Shown here: piece after piece, positions 33,514-50,045 of the stretch
Layout of the letters: each line of letters opens with the position of its first letter
Position numbering within the stretch: the first letter of the stretch is position 1
Assembly: GCA_905250025.1 (NCBI GenBank)
Contig: CAJNOJ010000021.1
Span: 558,001-622,000, forward strand
Reading direction: 5' to 3'
From: Adineta ricciae
Taxonomy: Eukaryota > Rotifera > Eurotatoria > Adinetida > Adinetidae
Length of the DNA: 64,000 nt
Position numbers and translations under genes: made by a program
Notes under the pieces: model-generated
Seen by the model: only the letters and a program-made list of their open reading frames with translations
Told to the model about the DNA's origin: nothing
The model's database searches: none

Positions 33514-34398
33514 TCAACATTTCACTGCTTCAATGATAAAGAGAATTGAGGCAGCGAGCACTTGATTTGTGTTACAGGCTTCCATGTAACGCTTTTGAAA
33601 ACTTTGGCTCTCGTCTTCAGTCAAGACACCTTTTGAAACTGATATTTCACCCATTCCTTTCAATTTTACCCAATCTTTATCTTGGCTGGCGAGAAATTCA
33701 CCCGTTTGAAGGAACGCTGTTGGATTAGAATCTTTGATCTCAAAGCCTAGTTTTGGTAGCAGAAATTGCAGACGAATGCCACATCCGCCATCTCGTCGAT
33801 TAGGTAAAACTGCGTCGTATGTTTTAATCAGTGTTTCGTCGGAACTATAAAGATTTCCACTGCCGCCTTCCAATGCGATCAACCGACCGTTGACTTTCAA
33901 CACTCGTTTGATTTCCGCTAAAGCTTTGGAAAGATCAACGTGTTGAAGTGTGATATCCGAACGAACAATATCGAATGTATTGTCATCGAATTTCATTTGA
34001 AGTATATCACCACGTACAATCTCAACGGCGACATTCGATGCGAGTTGATCTTTTTGTTTAATATATAAAGCTTTAGCTTCTTCAATCAGTGTGGAGTTTT
34101 GATCGAGACCTGTTATTGATAATGTTTTGCCTAGACGTGTAGCTTCTTCAGCTACTAATAATAAATCAATTCCCAAACCGCAACCAATATCGAGAATTTT
34201 GATTTCTTGATTGTTATCGAATTGCTCAAGTTTCATTATTTCAATAACACGCTGTTTAGCTTGAACCCATTCAGGTGATAGACGTTGCCGTAATAGATGT
34301 TCAACAAGGTCTAATTTCAAACCTGATGGTAAAATATTCTTCTCATCTTTCCAAACATTACTGAAATCTTCTGTCGAAAGCTTTTTGTTTTCTACCAT
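33514..34398 (-). CDS. SAM-dependent methyltransferase, class I
   Basis: A single exon of about 294 aa from the ATG of MVENKKLSTEDFS. The frame stays open upstream, and another ATG at 34500 would add 34 residues, so the start is not certain. The Rossmann methyltransferase motifs are clear: motif I ILDIGCGLGIDLLL, the acidic end of strand 2 ITGLDQNSTLI, motif II FDIVRSDITLQHV, and motif III IKRVLKVNGRLIALEGG. The rest (RLQFLLPKLGFEI) is typical of the Methyltransf_11/UbiE-like group. Substrate cannot be predicted: relatives act on quinones, sterols or small metabolites. The intronless structure and plain bacterial-type fold leave open a horizontal origin, but the group is so widespread that this is weak. 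Confidence 0.8.
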   Translation of the reverse strand: MVENKKLSTEDFSNVWKDEKNILPSGLKLDLVEHLLRQRLSPEWVQAKQRVIEIMKLEQFDNNQEIKILDIGCGLGIDLLLVAEEATRLGKTLSITGLDQNSTLIEEAKALYIKQKDQLASNVAVEIVRGDILQMKFDDNTFDIVRSDITLQHVDLSKALAEIKRVLKVNGRLIALEGGSGNLYSSDETLIKTYDAVLPNRRDGGCGIRLQFLLPKLGFEIKDSNPTAFLQTGEFLASQDKDWVKLKGMGEISVSKGVLTEDESQSFQKRYMEACNTNQVLAASILFIIEAVKC

Positions 34399-35471
34399 TG
34401 TTGTACGAAGAAATGATGTCGCAATTGTCTTATATTTATATCGAATACTGACATAAAGATAAATATTTTCTTTATGACGTGATAGAGCGAGTAGTGACAT
34501 GAGATGAATCACTTTCACCGGTAAAGGAAACTCAACTGTCAGATGTCGTCTTGAACCGCAATTCGAACACAATGAAAACTAGAGACAAGTGCAACTTAAA
34601 GTCAAATGAAAATTCATGACGACCGTTGTTTTGTGAGAATGTGAACTGAATTTTGAGTTGGTGTTTAATCAGTAGTCATATCTAAAATGATCTTAATGTC
34701 ACCGGAACTGCCTTCTATTTCTGTGAAGAAACAACATTATGTTCATCTTTTCATACCACATACCGGAATTAGCTGTTACCATATTCTTTTAACCCTTTCT
34801 TTCGCATATTTTGTTGAATTAATCATCATAAAGCAAAGTAATCGACTTAGTGGCCGCCTGATTTTCTGTACTTTTTAATATCCTTAAGGAAGCAAATGTC
34901 AAATTGAAATATGCAGCCACTGATCGGAGATCGTCCTCAAAAGTTCTGTTAAGAAGAAATAGCAGTCTTCAAGTCGACGTTTCTAATGGCTACTCTTAAA
35001 GAGAGCGATTTTCAGATCGGTAACTGCATAGTACTTCGATAAGAGTGACAATTAAGTCATTCGATCAAACGGAGTATACAAAAAAGTCGGTTAAAAGGCT
35101 GAAATTTCTCATGCAATGCTACTCCAAGTGCTCTGAATAAACGGTGAAGATAGTTTGAATGAATGTTATTTTCTTGAAGATATATAGGACATTTCCGGGA
35201 ATTTTAATATCATTCTAAGTATACAGATTTGATTGATGTTTGAAAGAGCGGTGATATTTTCTTAACTGATTCATCGGGTAACTAAAAAAAGCATCATCAG
35301 TTGATAGCAGGTAGACTTTTCATCGGCATGTCGATTGTGGCATTTCACCTGTTCGTCTTTTGAGAATTATGCGCTGTGTCAAGATTAGACAAAATGCAGT
35401 AATCAATAATATCATGTCTATCTATGATGAATTATTTTACTTTTAGCGCTGTTTTATTGAAAACTCATTGA
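34399..35471. other. Intergenic region
   Basis: Roughly 1 kb between divergent reading frames. The left end may include the N-terminal extension of the methyltransferase (to 34500). No exon, RNA gene or repeat is recognised. An acceptor-like TTTTAG before 35448 hints at a 5' UTR intron of the next gene. Confidence 0.45.
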
Positions 35472-35840
35472 ATGAATATGAATTCAGTCAAGCCGATATC
35501 CATCGCTGATGATTGGTTCATGACACAATCGTTTATCTTCCCACGAGGTGCTTTGACTTCGATTAACCTTTCTGAAGAATTAATCAACTGCGTTCGATAC
35601 GAAGAAGAAGAATATAATAAGTTATTACATAAGTATCATCTGACTGTTGACTTGTTAGACCAACGTGAAAAAGATATGTCTGAACGATTAACTACTCTCA
35701 ATGATTTTTACACCAAAGTAACCAATATCAACCAAATTGATTTATTAAAAGATCTTCTGAACAGCTCGATGTGGAGTAACCTTTATAAACTGACGACTAA
35801 CTTAGAAAACTTATGTTTAAAGCCAAGTCAACAATTTTAA
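35472..35840 (+). CDS. Hyp. helical protein
   Basis: A 122-residue ORF with good start and stop and no internal introns. It is hydrophilic with long predicted helices (EELINCVRYEEEEYNKLL, LLDQREKDMSERLTTL) that could form a coiled coil. It has no signal peptide, membrane segment or known domain. I do not recognise it. It could be a small structural or adaptor protein; coding-like amino-acid composition is the only support. Confidence 0.4.
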   Translation: MNMNSVKPISIADDWFMTQSFIFPRGALTSINLSEELINCVRYEEEEYNKLLHKYHLTVDLLDQREKDMSERLTTLNDFYTKVTNINQIDLLKDLLNSSMWSNLYKLTTNLENLCLKPSQQF

Positions 35841-36887
35841 TGCAAAAAAGCGTCTTCGTTGTCTTTCTTTTAATTCCCAATGCACTGAATTACTCCTGAT
35901 TTGTCAATTCAACTCATATAGGTTGTGAATATTTTGTTCCGTATAAGAATTATTTGTGCGTTCATCAATAAGTGTTTTATTCACGAATATTTCATGTTGA
36001 GAAAGACATTTCCGATGTATTATTAAAACCTATTTAAGACACATAAAGAACCCCATGAAGTCTGACTATTCACACTTCTGCACTTCAGGCTAATACGATT
36101 TCAAAATTCACACGAATGCATTAGATTGCTTTGGTAATGAACATCTTAGTACTTGAATCTATTCTTCCTAATAGGCACGCACTCACACCGTCCAAAACGA
36201 CTCGTCTCTCCATGAAGAAAACTGCCTATATGCACTGCATTATGATAGACCATTGAAATCTTTTATTCAGTGATGTCATCGAACAACAGCATCTCTGTTG
36301 GGAAAAGATTCTACGCAACGTAATCGTGTAGACCTGTCAAAGAACTACAGCAGATAAATTGAAATGTTTTCCCTTATTCATTTTCCTCAGTAGAAATCAA
36401 CTAGAAATTAATCAAAACTATTCGACTATATGTATGTAGGCACAACACATAGTTCAGTATTATATAAGCAGATTAGAATAAACATGATTCTGATCGTAAT
36501 AAAGCAAAGAAATGGACACTTTCGTCTCTGCTTAGAAATCTAAATCCCATATCAATTTCTGTAGCTAGAAAACTGATGAGATTTCTCAATGTTTTATTCC
36601 GACTAAATCTCTCTATTTTGCCTCTTTTTACATCAATACTAATCACGCAAATGTCCCTTCGTATTCTCTTTTTTCTGTCTCTTTCTCTCTGGCGCTTATT
36701 TTCTAAGTCTGTTTTATATCTTAAGAGCGTGAAATACCTTCTCATTTTGTCGATTCTTCATTTGACAAGTAATACTCACTTATCTCTCCAAGCGTTCATC
36801 TCTGTCCTTTACTTTGTTGTTTGAACCTTCTTTCTTTTTTAGATAAATACACTATCCTAACATATCGTCATTTTCTCAACAAACGAA
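35841..36887. other. Intergenic region
   Basis: About 1 kb without a believable gene. The open frames near 36,470-36,820 are pyrimidine-driven low-complexity shadows on opposite strands. Confidence 0.5.
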
Positions 36888-37443
36888 ATGTTAACAAAAC
36901 TGATTCTACTCATCTCCTTGTTTCATTTAATGCAATGCTTGTCAACACGAAGTAACAGTAAGTCAAAATAATCTTTCCCGATACCGTTGATACGTCCTGT
37001 GAATGATAAAGGCGAACCCTTAGAAAGATACGTGTAACATGCGATAGTTGACTATTTCCTTTTAGTTTGGTGGAGCCGACGCAATGACGAAGCACAGAAA
37101 GATTGTGACATTGAATTTACAAATGAAAATCCATCATTGGAAGCGAAAATTTGTGGTAAGAAAGCATCTTGTTCAAGGAATCGTTTCGATGAAACTTCAT
37201 CTAGGTTATTGTTTCGCTAAATGCCAACAAAAATTTGCCGCCTGCCTTTTGGCTCAAATGAGCAGTGCCGTAGACGGCTCGTTGGATTTATGTCAAGAAA
37301 AGTCATCTGAATGTGAACAAAGCTGCTTTCACGACAAACGAACAAGTCGAATCGCTGAAGCCAATTGGGCTAAAGTCGTTAAAATCTTGCAACAATTTCA
37401 CAATCATGCACCATCGCAGGATGTGGAGAAGACAAGTCAATAG
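36888..37443 (+). CDS. Secreted cysteine-rich protein, unknown
   Basis: Three exons (36888-36957, 37066-37155, 37205-37443) give 132 aa. A signal peptide (LTKLILLISLFHLMQCLS) is followed by eight cysteines in the mature part: DCDIEF, KICGYCFAKC, AACLLA, DLCQEK, ECEQSC. The C-terminal 40 residues lack cysteine. There is no transmembrane segment. The cysteine pattern suggests a small disulphide-rich helical protein, but it matches no family I can name. The C-x2-C-x3-C cluster recalls the cysteine blocks of the TMEM59-like gene at 18.8 kb without convincing homology. Confidence 0.6.
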
Positions 37444-37669
37444 ACGCTCATACACTCTCACTTGACGACTAATGCAACTCGGTACAATCTTTATTTTGTT
37501 CGTGTGTAATATTTTCCTCATTCGATGATTAAAATAAAATAAGAAAGCTAACATGCGACGCGTATTAGTAAAAAAAACGAAAACACACTGAATAATCAAA
37601 TGAAATAACGAGATAATGTTTGCCATTGTAATAAGATAAGTATAACATAGCAGGAGAGAATGTTTCTTT

Positions 37670-39473
37670 CTAAGTCATATTCGGTTTAATTAGAACACGA
37701 CTGTAAACTTTCTCGATGGATAATTTCATTGCTGCTGAGAGGTCGGATAGAGCGTACGCTGGACCTATAACTTCGTCGTAGGGATATTTCTGGATTGTTT
37801 TCTCGAGAAAATCAACTGCTTGGTCAAGATGGCGTGGTGCGTAGTTATGAACGCCTGTTTATTTTTATGTAACAAAAGAAAAGAAGCTTAGACTTTATTT
37901 TTAATTAACATTCTCCCTTTTACCTTTTATTGTAAGACATTTGCGTATAATCTGTTCGCCAGTTATATTTAGTTCTGAATGCGGATGCACCATGCCAAGA
38001 AAAAGATATAATCCGCCTGGCTTCAATAATCGAATTCCGTCATTGACAACGGCTGATACTCCGCACACCTAAAATAATGTTATCGTGATTCGAACAGAAA
38101 GAGAAAAAAAAATGAATGTTTACTTCGACGACAACATCGATTTTGTTTGTTTCTTCATGAAGAACTTCATCTAAACAGAAAATCAACGAAAAGTCTTGCT
38201 GTGTTGACTGCCAAAAACAAGTACTAATTACTCATATCATTTGTAATTTGCGAAAGTGTGCATATGACTGAGACATGCGTTTCTCTCTTCAAGCAAGAAG
38301 TTCAAATTAATGTGCAAGAAGAACAAGACAAAAGGAACACCGAGCAACACAATGAAACAGAAATGAATTAGAAATTATGATTGTGTAGTACTTCGCCTGT
38401 CTGTATAAGTAGGAAAGCAGAAGAATCATATTAATATTTGTGCGTTCAGCTCAGAGTTTGTGGAAAATTAGATTTACCATTATAAAGTGGAATGGCACCG
38501 AAACGATCAATGAATTCCGAACGACGAATACGCATGCCCGAACAGTAAACAGTATCATATCCGAGCTCACGAAGTGCTGCGCAAGTATATAAACCTAAGA
38601 TACCATCGCCCTAAGTAATTAACAGATATAATCAGAACTGGGTTTCTCAGGGGTTCGTAATACTTATTCACCTATATTAAGTTTTAAGATACAAAGAACA
38701 GCTTATTTTCTTTCTGAACTAAACTAATTTAAGTTTCAAGAGCTCAATATATGTACCTGAACAAAAGCTCGACCGTTCTTTATTTTAGGAACGAATTCCA
38801 TCGCACACATTGTCGTAGCCAATGAGCAATTGATAGGCGCAGCGCATCGGTCGGATATGACATCAGGTATTTTCACCACGTGTGTACCACGCCGAAGAAT
38901 AATATACGATGCATAACAGCCATTGAAACCTGATCCATCACTCAATTTTGCATGACCATACTAAATAGACGAAAAGGAAAAAAGATGAAATTAACACAGA
39001 CAGACAATTCAAATTTACCTTGAATAATTTGGTACATTTCTGATTAAGTCCTTTCAGGCAGAATTCACATTTGTTACAACAATCAGCAACGGAGAATGTT
39101 AAACGATCGCCTTCAGATAAATCGCTTTCAGGCCGACGATGAGCAACAACTTCAACAACAGCTTCGTGACCAAGCACGCTTAAACAAAAATTGATATGCA
39201 CTTCTCAATTAATGTATCCAATCAATCTATTACCTTGGTGTCGGTTCAGTTCGATGACCGGTGATTGTATGCACATCACTCATACATATCGAGGCAAGAC
39301 GAACCTTTTCATATGAAAGAAAAATTCACCTCGGTATTTGTCTCACAGAAAGAATTTCAACACTTTACTTTCACAAGTATTTCTCCTGGACCCAATTCTG
39401 GTAATGATATAGTTTCGGACGTGAAAATTTCTGGAGAATGGATTCCATGGAAAATCGTACGTGTACCTAACAT
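37670..39473 (-). CDS. Zinc-dependent medium-chain alcohol dehydrogenase (HpnZ/phosphonate-associated type)
   Basis: Eight exons (39473-39369, 39304-39234, 39178-39019, 38960-38757, 38610-38478, 38170-38124, 38068-37924, 37854-37670) give 349 aa. The catalytic zinc ligands are in place: Cys in ASICMSDVHT, and His-Glu in LGHEAVVEVV. The structural zinc site has four cysteines (CCNKCEFCLKGLNQKC). The Rossmann turn is GDGILGLY. VRLASICMSDVHTITGHR, TFSVADCCNKC, KYGHAKL and the stretch AAPINCSLATT resemble the bacterial family annotated as phosphonate-catabolism-associated alcohol dehydrogenase. That group is unlike the usual animal ADH or sorbitol dehydrogenases. Substrate is unknown. The fifth intron is about 307 nt, much longer than the 50-80 nt typical here. 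It is a candidate for old horizontal transfer followed by intron gain. Confidence 0.8.
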
Positions 39474-39706
39474 TGACTCAGTATCCTGGTTGCCGATCAT
39501 TTCTCCTTCTGTTTGTTTCTTATCGCAATCATTTTAGTTAAGCTAACCGATGATGGAGTAATTAATCCGTGAACGTATTGAATCGAGTTACGATAGAGGT
39601 CATTATTCGATTGATTCGTCATATAAATGGTGCAGTTATGAACGAATAGAAATATCAGATCAAATGATTGATTGATTGATTGATCGTTCATTTAGGCGTT
39701 GGTAAT
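39474..39706. promoter_or_regulatory. Divergent promoter region between ADH and FAK genes
   Basis: Only 233 nt lie between the two divergent start codons, so both promoters must be compact or overlap. A (GATT)n run lies at about 39,666-39,683. No TATA or initiator can be assigned with confidence. Confidence 0.4.
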
Positions 39707-43183
<3,477 letters not shown>

Positions 43184-43438
43184 AACTTACATTCCCAAAT
43201 GTATATGACCTGTCGAGAACAAAACTGAATCATGTCTTTCATCGAGTAACAGTGAATAACAAATCAATGAAATCTTGTTGTAAATTTTTTTGCTGATAGT
43301 CTTATTTTCATGATATGTAGAACACATCAATAGAATAAAAAGCAAGTTCTAATTGAATGCAAGTAGTTTTGCGCTCCATCAGTTTCCATTAGCTTTTGGA
43401 TAACACATCCTTAGCAACAAATCAATAACATTTTCATC

Positions 43439-44449
43439 ATGAATCTGCATTCATTATGTAAGGATATTGAACAGTTTCTGCAACAAAATGATCATAATTC
43501 CAAAGCACAGTTTCTCAACTGGTTGAAATCGCGATTGAATATTCCAACTGATGAAACCGATCACAAATCTCTCATTAACACATCACAGCTATTTTCTTGT
43601 CAATGCGGCCATCAGTACTCGCTTCGTGTTGCGATTACCGACAATTTTCAAGAGCACGAGCGATTTGATTTTTGTACAAAATGTCAAATTGATTTACACG
43701 ACCACGAGAGCTATCGGAAACATTATTCCATGCATCAGCAAGGACAGTTATTTTGTAAATGCTGCTTACAATTCTATACGAACGAAGAAATGGAAACTCA
43801 TGATTGTGAGCAAGGAAAATTCAATGAATTGCAAAGTCTAGAACAGTTGATTCCACCGGATACGAATGAACAAGAACAAGAATCGAATCTTATGGGTAAA
43901 ATTCACGATATTTCTCTCGAAAAGGATGCGAGCAGATATATTCAACTAGAGTTTGTCAATGATGCTGATACATCGACTTCAGCACGTCTAGTTCATCTCG
44001 GTTTACCGAAGTTGACCGATTCAATCACTGAAATCCGTCATCCGGATGGTAAACGACAATTTCGTTGTCCAATCTGTTCCAATTCCTATGTTAATCGGTC
44101 AGGTCTCAATCGACACTATATCACGCATAGTTCGCAAGACTTCTGGAAAGTTGGTTCGTACGAAATCTTTCTCTTTGGACTTTATTCTCGAAGGGAAACT
44201 TCTCTTGCAGAATGTCAGTATTGTGGTAAACGATACTCTCGAAAAGATTCGTTGAAACATCATATGAAAACACAACACGCTCAAATGACTATGCCGAGTA
44301 GAACATTGAGTAAAAGCAATAGCACTTTCTACCAACAGTCAAACGAAAAATTGTATCAGTCACATCGCAAATTATCGTCGAATTCAATCAATTTGGAATC
44401 GGCATTGTCAAATGAAAAGGAACACGATGACGTGGTTTTGATTAATTGA
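43439..44449 (+). CDS. C2H2 zinc-finger protein
   Basis: The frame is open throughout, but a GTTCGT...TTGCAG intron at 44154-44210 (57 nt, in frame, stop-free) probably interrupts it; the protein would then be 317 aa rather than 336. Degenerate Cys/His sites come first (CQCGHQYSL; DFCTKCQIDLHDHESYRKH; LFCKCCLQFYTNEEMETH). Two good C2H2 fingers follow: FRCPICSNSYVNRSGLNRHYITH and, after the putative intron, ECQYCGKRYSRKDSLKHHMKTQH. The last 60 residues are Ser/Asn-rich. It is probably a nucleic-acid-binding nuclear protein. Removing the intron places the two fingers a normal short linker apart, which supports splicing. No orthologue can be named. Confidence 0.75.
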   Translation: MNLHSLCKDIEQFLQQNDHNSKAQFLNWLKSRLNIPTDETDHKSLINTSQLFSCQCGHQYSLRVAITDNFQEHERFDFCTKCQIDLHDHESYRKHYSMHQQGQLFCKCCLQFYTNEEMETHDCEQGKFNELQSLEQLIPPDTNEQEQESNLMGKIHDISLEKDASRYIQLEFVNDADTSTSARLVHLGLPKLTDSITEIRHPDGKRQFRCPICSNSYVNRSGLNRHYITHSSQDFWKVGSYEIFLFGLYSRRETSLAECQYCGKRYSRKDSLKHHMKTQHAQMTMPSRTLSKSNSTFYQQSNEKLYQSHRKLSSNSINLESALSNEKEHDDVVLIN

Positions 44450-44915
44450 AGTACTTTTTCTTGCGTCTAATAAAAAAAACCCTACTGCTATCGAATTTTC
44501 ATTCCCACGAAACAAAACAATGTAGCAATGGCAATCTTTCTTCTGAATTTGTATTCGTGTTATATCGAAGTATCGTTAAGTCTTCAGTGAAAATGAAGAA
44601 TCCGATTGATTAGACAAGTTTATATTATTAAAACAACACATTTCTTGTAACTGTTTGTCGTTGTTATAATAAATTTCAGATGTTTGATTAGCAACTACCG
44701 TGGAAACGAAAGGAGAGGAGAAAGAGTAGAACAAACTAAAAAAACGACTTTATTTGTAACTGTAGAGAACGCAAGGAGAAGAAGAGAAAAATCAAGTGTC
44801 AAGTAACAACAACAATACTTTACTAGACTTTAATTCTTCAATGTCAATTCTGATTTTTCTTTCTTCAGGCAATCATTGAACAGGTTGTAACTCGAAAGAA
44901 CTTCAATTAACAATA
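44450..44915. other. Short intergenic region
   Basis: About 465 nt, with AATAAAAA at 44,469 as a likely polyadenylation signal of the zinc-finger gene. No further feature is seen. Confidence 0.5.
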
Positions 44916-46668
44916 ATGATGACAACGGCGATCAACCCTGTTGGCCATCAATTATCGAAGACCATGTGTTCTCAGTGCAGCTCGATGGGACATTTTCAAT
45001 GTATAGATCATTGTAGAGAAGTCTTCTGTGGCAGATGTAGCGTGAAACATCGTTTTGCTGTAACGAAACAAATGGACAATTTAAGCGAAAAGCTGAAACG
45101 TTGTAAAATAGATCCGATCACCACTCACGATGAGATCGACGCGAATTTCTTGCGTACATCACAGCAAACGATTAAACGCACACGAGATACAGTTAGTAAT
45201 CTCATTGCCGAGCTTCAGCAACGTGAAAATACGATTATCAAGACAATCGAACAAGGCGTGGAAGTTCGACGGAAAGAACGAGAAAGACGTACTGAGTAAG
45301 TCTCTCTGTTCGAAAGAATCTATTCCTAATCAATTGAGAATGATTTCAGTTCGGCACTACTGACAAGTGAAGAAGCAGTTGACTACACTGAACTACTCAA
45401 AGAATGTCTCAAACAAGATCAGCTGCTTCACAATGAAACCATGGTCAATATTCAACATCGTCTGGATGCTCGAAATGCATTGGGCCAATCAGCGTCTGAA
45501 GCACAAAATCCTTTAGTTGAATTGGGAAAATTCGAACCGGAAAGACTCCTTCAACTTCGCTATGCTCCCCGAGTGGAATCTTCTCCCGCAAAAACTCGAA
45601 CAACTGCTACGACAAAAGTAACTGTACGATTAGATAAATGTAAACAATTTCAAAGTCCGTTACAAGGCACTTTCTCTGTTGGTAAACATCCGACAGCTGT
45701 ATCATTAAATGATCGTTATGCGGAAACATTTTTCTGTCGTCGGACACCAGGCAATAGTTTGATCTTACTTAGTTCCACATCCATCGATCTTGTGAATCGT
45801 GGCTCCGGTGTGGAATTAAGCGTTCGACTATCGAAAATCTTAGGCACAACAAAAGATAAACTACTAGCAGGTACTTGGTGCGAATACTCTCAACGCCTGA
45901 TACTTGTTGGCAATCACCGAATGTATTTCTATGACTTTCAAGCTCAAGAACACGCAAGAAAATTTCGATGTTCACCATTGCATGGAGATCCGGGCAATAC
46001 ACCAAGATTTATCAACTGTACACACAATGGTACAATATTCTATGGTAAAAATCAACTATCATATCTTCGACATCGTTTTTCTCTTCATTTCAGCTTTCAA
46101 ATCTGATGCAAATTCGTATACGATCGAAAAACACGCTAGTCCATTGACCTTGTTGAAGGAGCCTATTGAAGGTGAATACGAAAATACTAGTTATTTCTTT
46201 CAAACCAAACAAACTGTTACTATCCATGGCCGTATGGCAGCCATGTGTGTTACACACAACCGTATTTCCATTGTTTATCGTCGATTTCTTTCGGAGAAAC
46301 ATGTGGAACACTATCTTTGCTTTTTTGATCATAATTTCCGTCGACTGAATGATGAAAACGACATTCTACTTCCCTCAGATATAAAATGGATCACAGCAAT
46401 AACACCCTATGGCAACGATGGTCAATATCTCCTCTGTGATCCACGTGGTCAGCAATTATTATTCTATCGTATCACGGAAGGATTCTTAACTCGTCGATTT
46501 CGTACAGGTGCGATCAATGCATGTTGTTTAACCGATGGGAAACTCGTTCTATGGTTGCAAAAACAATATGCGAGTACACCAACGGGTAAACTTCATTTTA
46601 TCACCGCTCCACACCTCGACGAGCCAGCGAGCGTCGCGAAATCTTTTCCGCTATTGAAACAGAAATGA
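44916..46668 (+). CDS. B-box-type zinc-binding coiled-coil protein, TRIM-like without RING
   Basis: Three exons (44916-45295, 45350-46044, 46094-46668) give 549 aa. A Cys/His cluster near the N-terminus (CSQCSSMGHFQCIDHC, FCGRCSVKHRFAV) fits a B-box zinc site. A coiled coil (about 65-170; QQTIKRTRDTVSNLIAELQQ) follows. The C-terminal 370 residues are beta-rich with repeated short strands (RLILVGNHRMYFYDF, GQYLLCDPRGQQLLFYRI) and may form a propeller-like fold, but no NHL or SPRY signature is evident. There is no RING finger, so E3 ligase activity is not predicted. A related B-box protein is encoded at 60.0-61.2 kb. Such B-box/coiled-coil proteins are numerous in rotifers as I understand it; the function of this one is unknown. 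Confidence 0.7.
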
Positions 46669-47997
46669 CCTTTTATATTTATCTCTGCGTACATTGTATT
46701 TTTTTTACTTATTTTTTGAGAGAACAGTTTCTCTGAATCAGAGGATGAAAAAGAACACTGCAATCGACTTTTAATCATGATTAAAATCATCAACGACAAG
46801 TTCGACTCTCTAAGCAAAGAAGATTGTAAACTTTGATGTTAATGAAAAACAAAAATCTCGAGCTCGATGCACTTGCAGTTCTCTCTAATCAATCTACTTT
46901 TTTGTATTCACCTTATTATTCTTACGTCTTCGTTTGATTTCGTTCTATAAATGAGTTTATTTACAATTCAAGTAGTTAGTTTATTTCGGATGAGAGAAAA
47001 ACACCGTACTACGTCGAGGTACGTTCGTTTTATCAAACGGAAGAAGAAACGTCGTGTAAATCAGTGTGACTTGCCTTTCAATATGAGTAATTTCTTTTTT
47101 TATTTCGCCCTTCGATTGGAAAACAACATTTACCCATACGCCTAGCAAATGAAGGCCGAAAAGATGATCAGAGCCGACGGTTTTTCATAGGTGATAAACA
47201 AAGTGAAACGCATGACGTCAAGTTACCTTTTCGAACGCTGTTCACGTCAACGCACAATCATTAACTTGCCGTCAAAAACTTCCTTGCCGAAACCTAACCT
47301 AGTCGAGTATTAAGAAAATCTTCGAACGAATTCGTTTGATTTGTCGAGAGCAGAATGGCAAAAAAATTCTTCGGCACCTTAGTGAATGCGCTTTTCTCAG
47401 TACTTTTGCCTTTCTCATCGTACAAAAACAAGTGCACAAACGAAAACAACCAGCAGAAGAATTCTTAAAAATTACTAGGTAACCATTGCACATTCATTTC
47501 GTTGTTTTGCAGTCGAGATTAAGTCGATTCTTGTACTCAGACAAAGGGATCAATCTTGTCGAAAAGGAAATCTTTTCACAATCGATGACTATTTTTACGA
47601 AAAAGACATACTTTCTCTTCAATACAGTTGTATTTTAGAACGGAATACACCGAGCTCTTAATTACAGTGTGACTCATTTCTTTTCGAGCAAAAGGTAGGT
47701 GCAAAAACTCAAAAAGGAGAGATAGTTATTTACATTATTATGTCAGGAGAATACATACGAAGGAAGAAGAGATAACCAGCACGCTTGACTGATAACTATG
47801 ATTTGTCGTTCGTAATATAAAAAAACTTTTTTATCGACAAGTTTTTCTTTCTGTACAAGCGGTACATGTACGCTCGTTCTTTCACTCTCTTTTCATTTCG
47901 ATACATACACATATGCACTTCTAGAACACATCATTTTTATTTATTAATATATTGTTGGCTGTATACATACATAAACGTACCGAAGTACCGCATTGTG
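46669..47997. other. Intergenic region upstream of KLF gene
   Basis: About 1.3 kb of AT-rich sequence between two genes on the same strand. It probably holds the KLF promoter and 5' UTR; the short frames in it have no gene-like features. Confidence 0.5.
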
Positions 47998-49214
<1,217 letters not shown>

Positions 49215-50045
49215 ACAAGAAAAATAAAAGCACGAATCATTAGCCGTTACGATAGTTATGCTTGTTTTGTTTTTGTAAGATATGTACACTACGATGAACA
49301 AATTTCCTATTTGAAAAATATTTTGTTTTGTAAAACAACAGACGTTTGTGATAAACGAACTTTAGTTTTAGTTTCAAATCGATCGTCGTATAACAACTTG
49401 TTATCATTATAGTTAGACAAATGCCTTAGGCGAGTTTACTCATTATCGTCATGACGTGCAAATATAGATGATAGAGCTATGGAACAAAAACACATATACG
49501 TTTCGATTGTTTTCATCGATAATAAAAACTATTCTATCAAACTTTCGTACTTAATTCTCAACTTAAGATATCGATTCGAATAGCTCTACACTTCTCCGTG
49601 GACGATGTCAGTCTCATACGTCAATTTACGAACAAATTCCGCGACATGTGAAATATGTTGAATTCTTGACTTCCTTTCGAACGGTGTACGAAAATATCCT
49701 TTTAACCGACCTTTTTCTTTTAACAATGTCTGTTATGGTTCGTTCGTGAACAAGCATTAACACGCTATGGTACATCAATTAGATCTGCTATATTTTATAG
49801 ACGGAAAGAAGGGCGGAAGGCAAGGTTTCAATTTGTCCTGCTTGTTCTTCGAAAAACTCCTTGAAATTCTTTCGCATATCGATTGTCGCTATTCTACAAA
49901 GACCATATATTTATCTCTTCTAATCGTAGAACAGTATATCAAAGTTCGTCTTTTCTCTCTTTTTTTTCGTTCTCTCCCACATTTTATTTATCTTATCTTT
50001 TATTTCATTCACCGAGTGTACTAATAAACAATTCAATCAAACACG
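49215..50045. other. Intergenic region
   Basis: About 830 nt, with AATAAAAG at 49,224 as a likely KLF polyadenylation signal. No gene is seen; the frames near 49,770-50,020 lack coding character. Confidence 0.5.

Noticed and set aside
36473-36824. Overlapping 80-90 codon frames on both strands
   Set aside because: Driven by pyrimidine-rich low complexity (CTCT/TTTT); no conserved pattern.
37303-37626. 107-codon minus-strand frame
   Set aside because: Antisense to the last exon of the cysteine-rich secreted protein and its 3' region; low-complexity composition.
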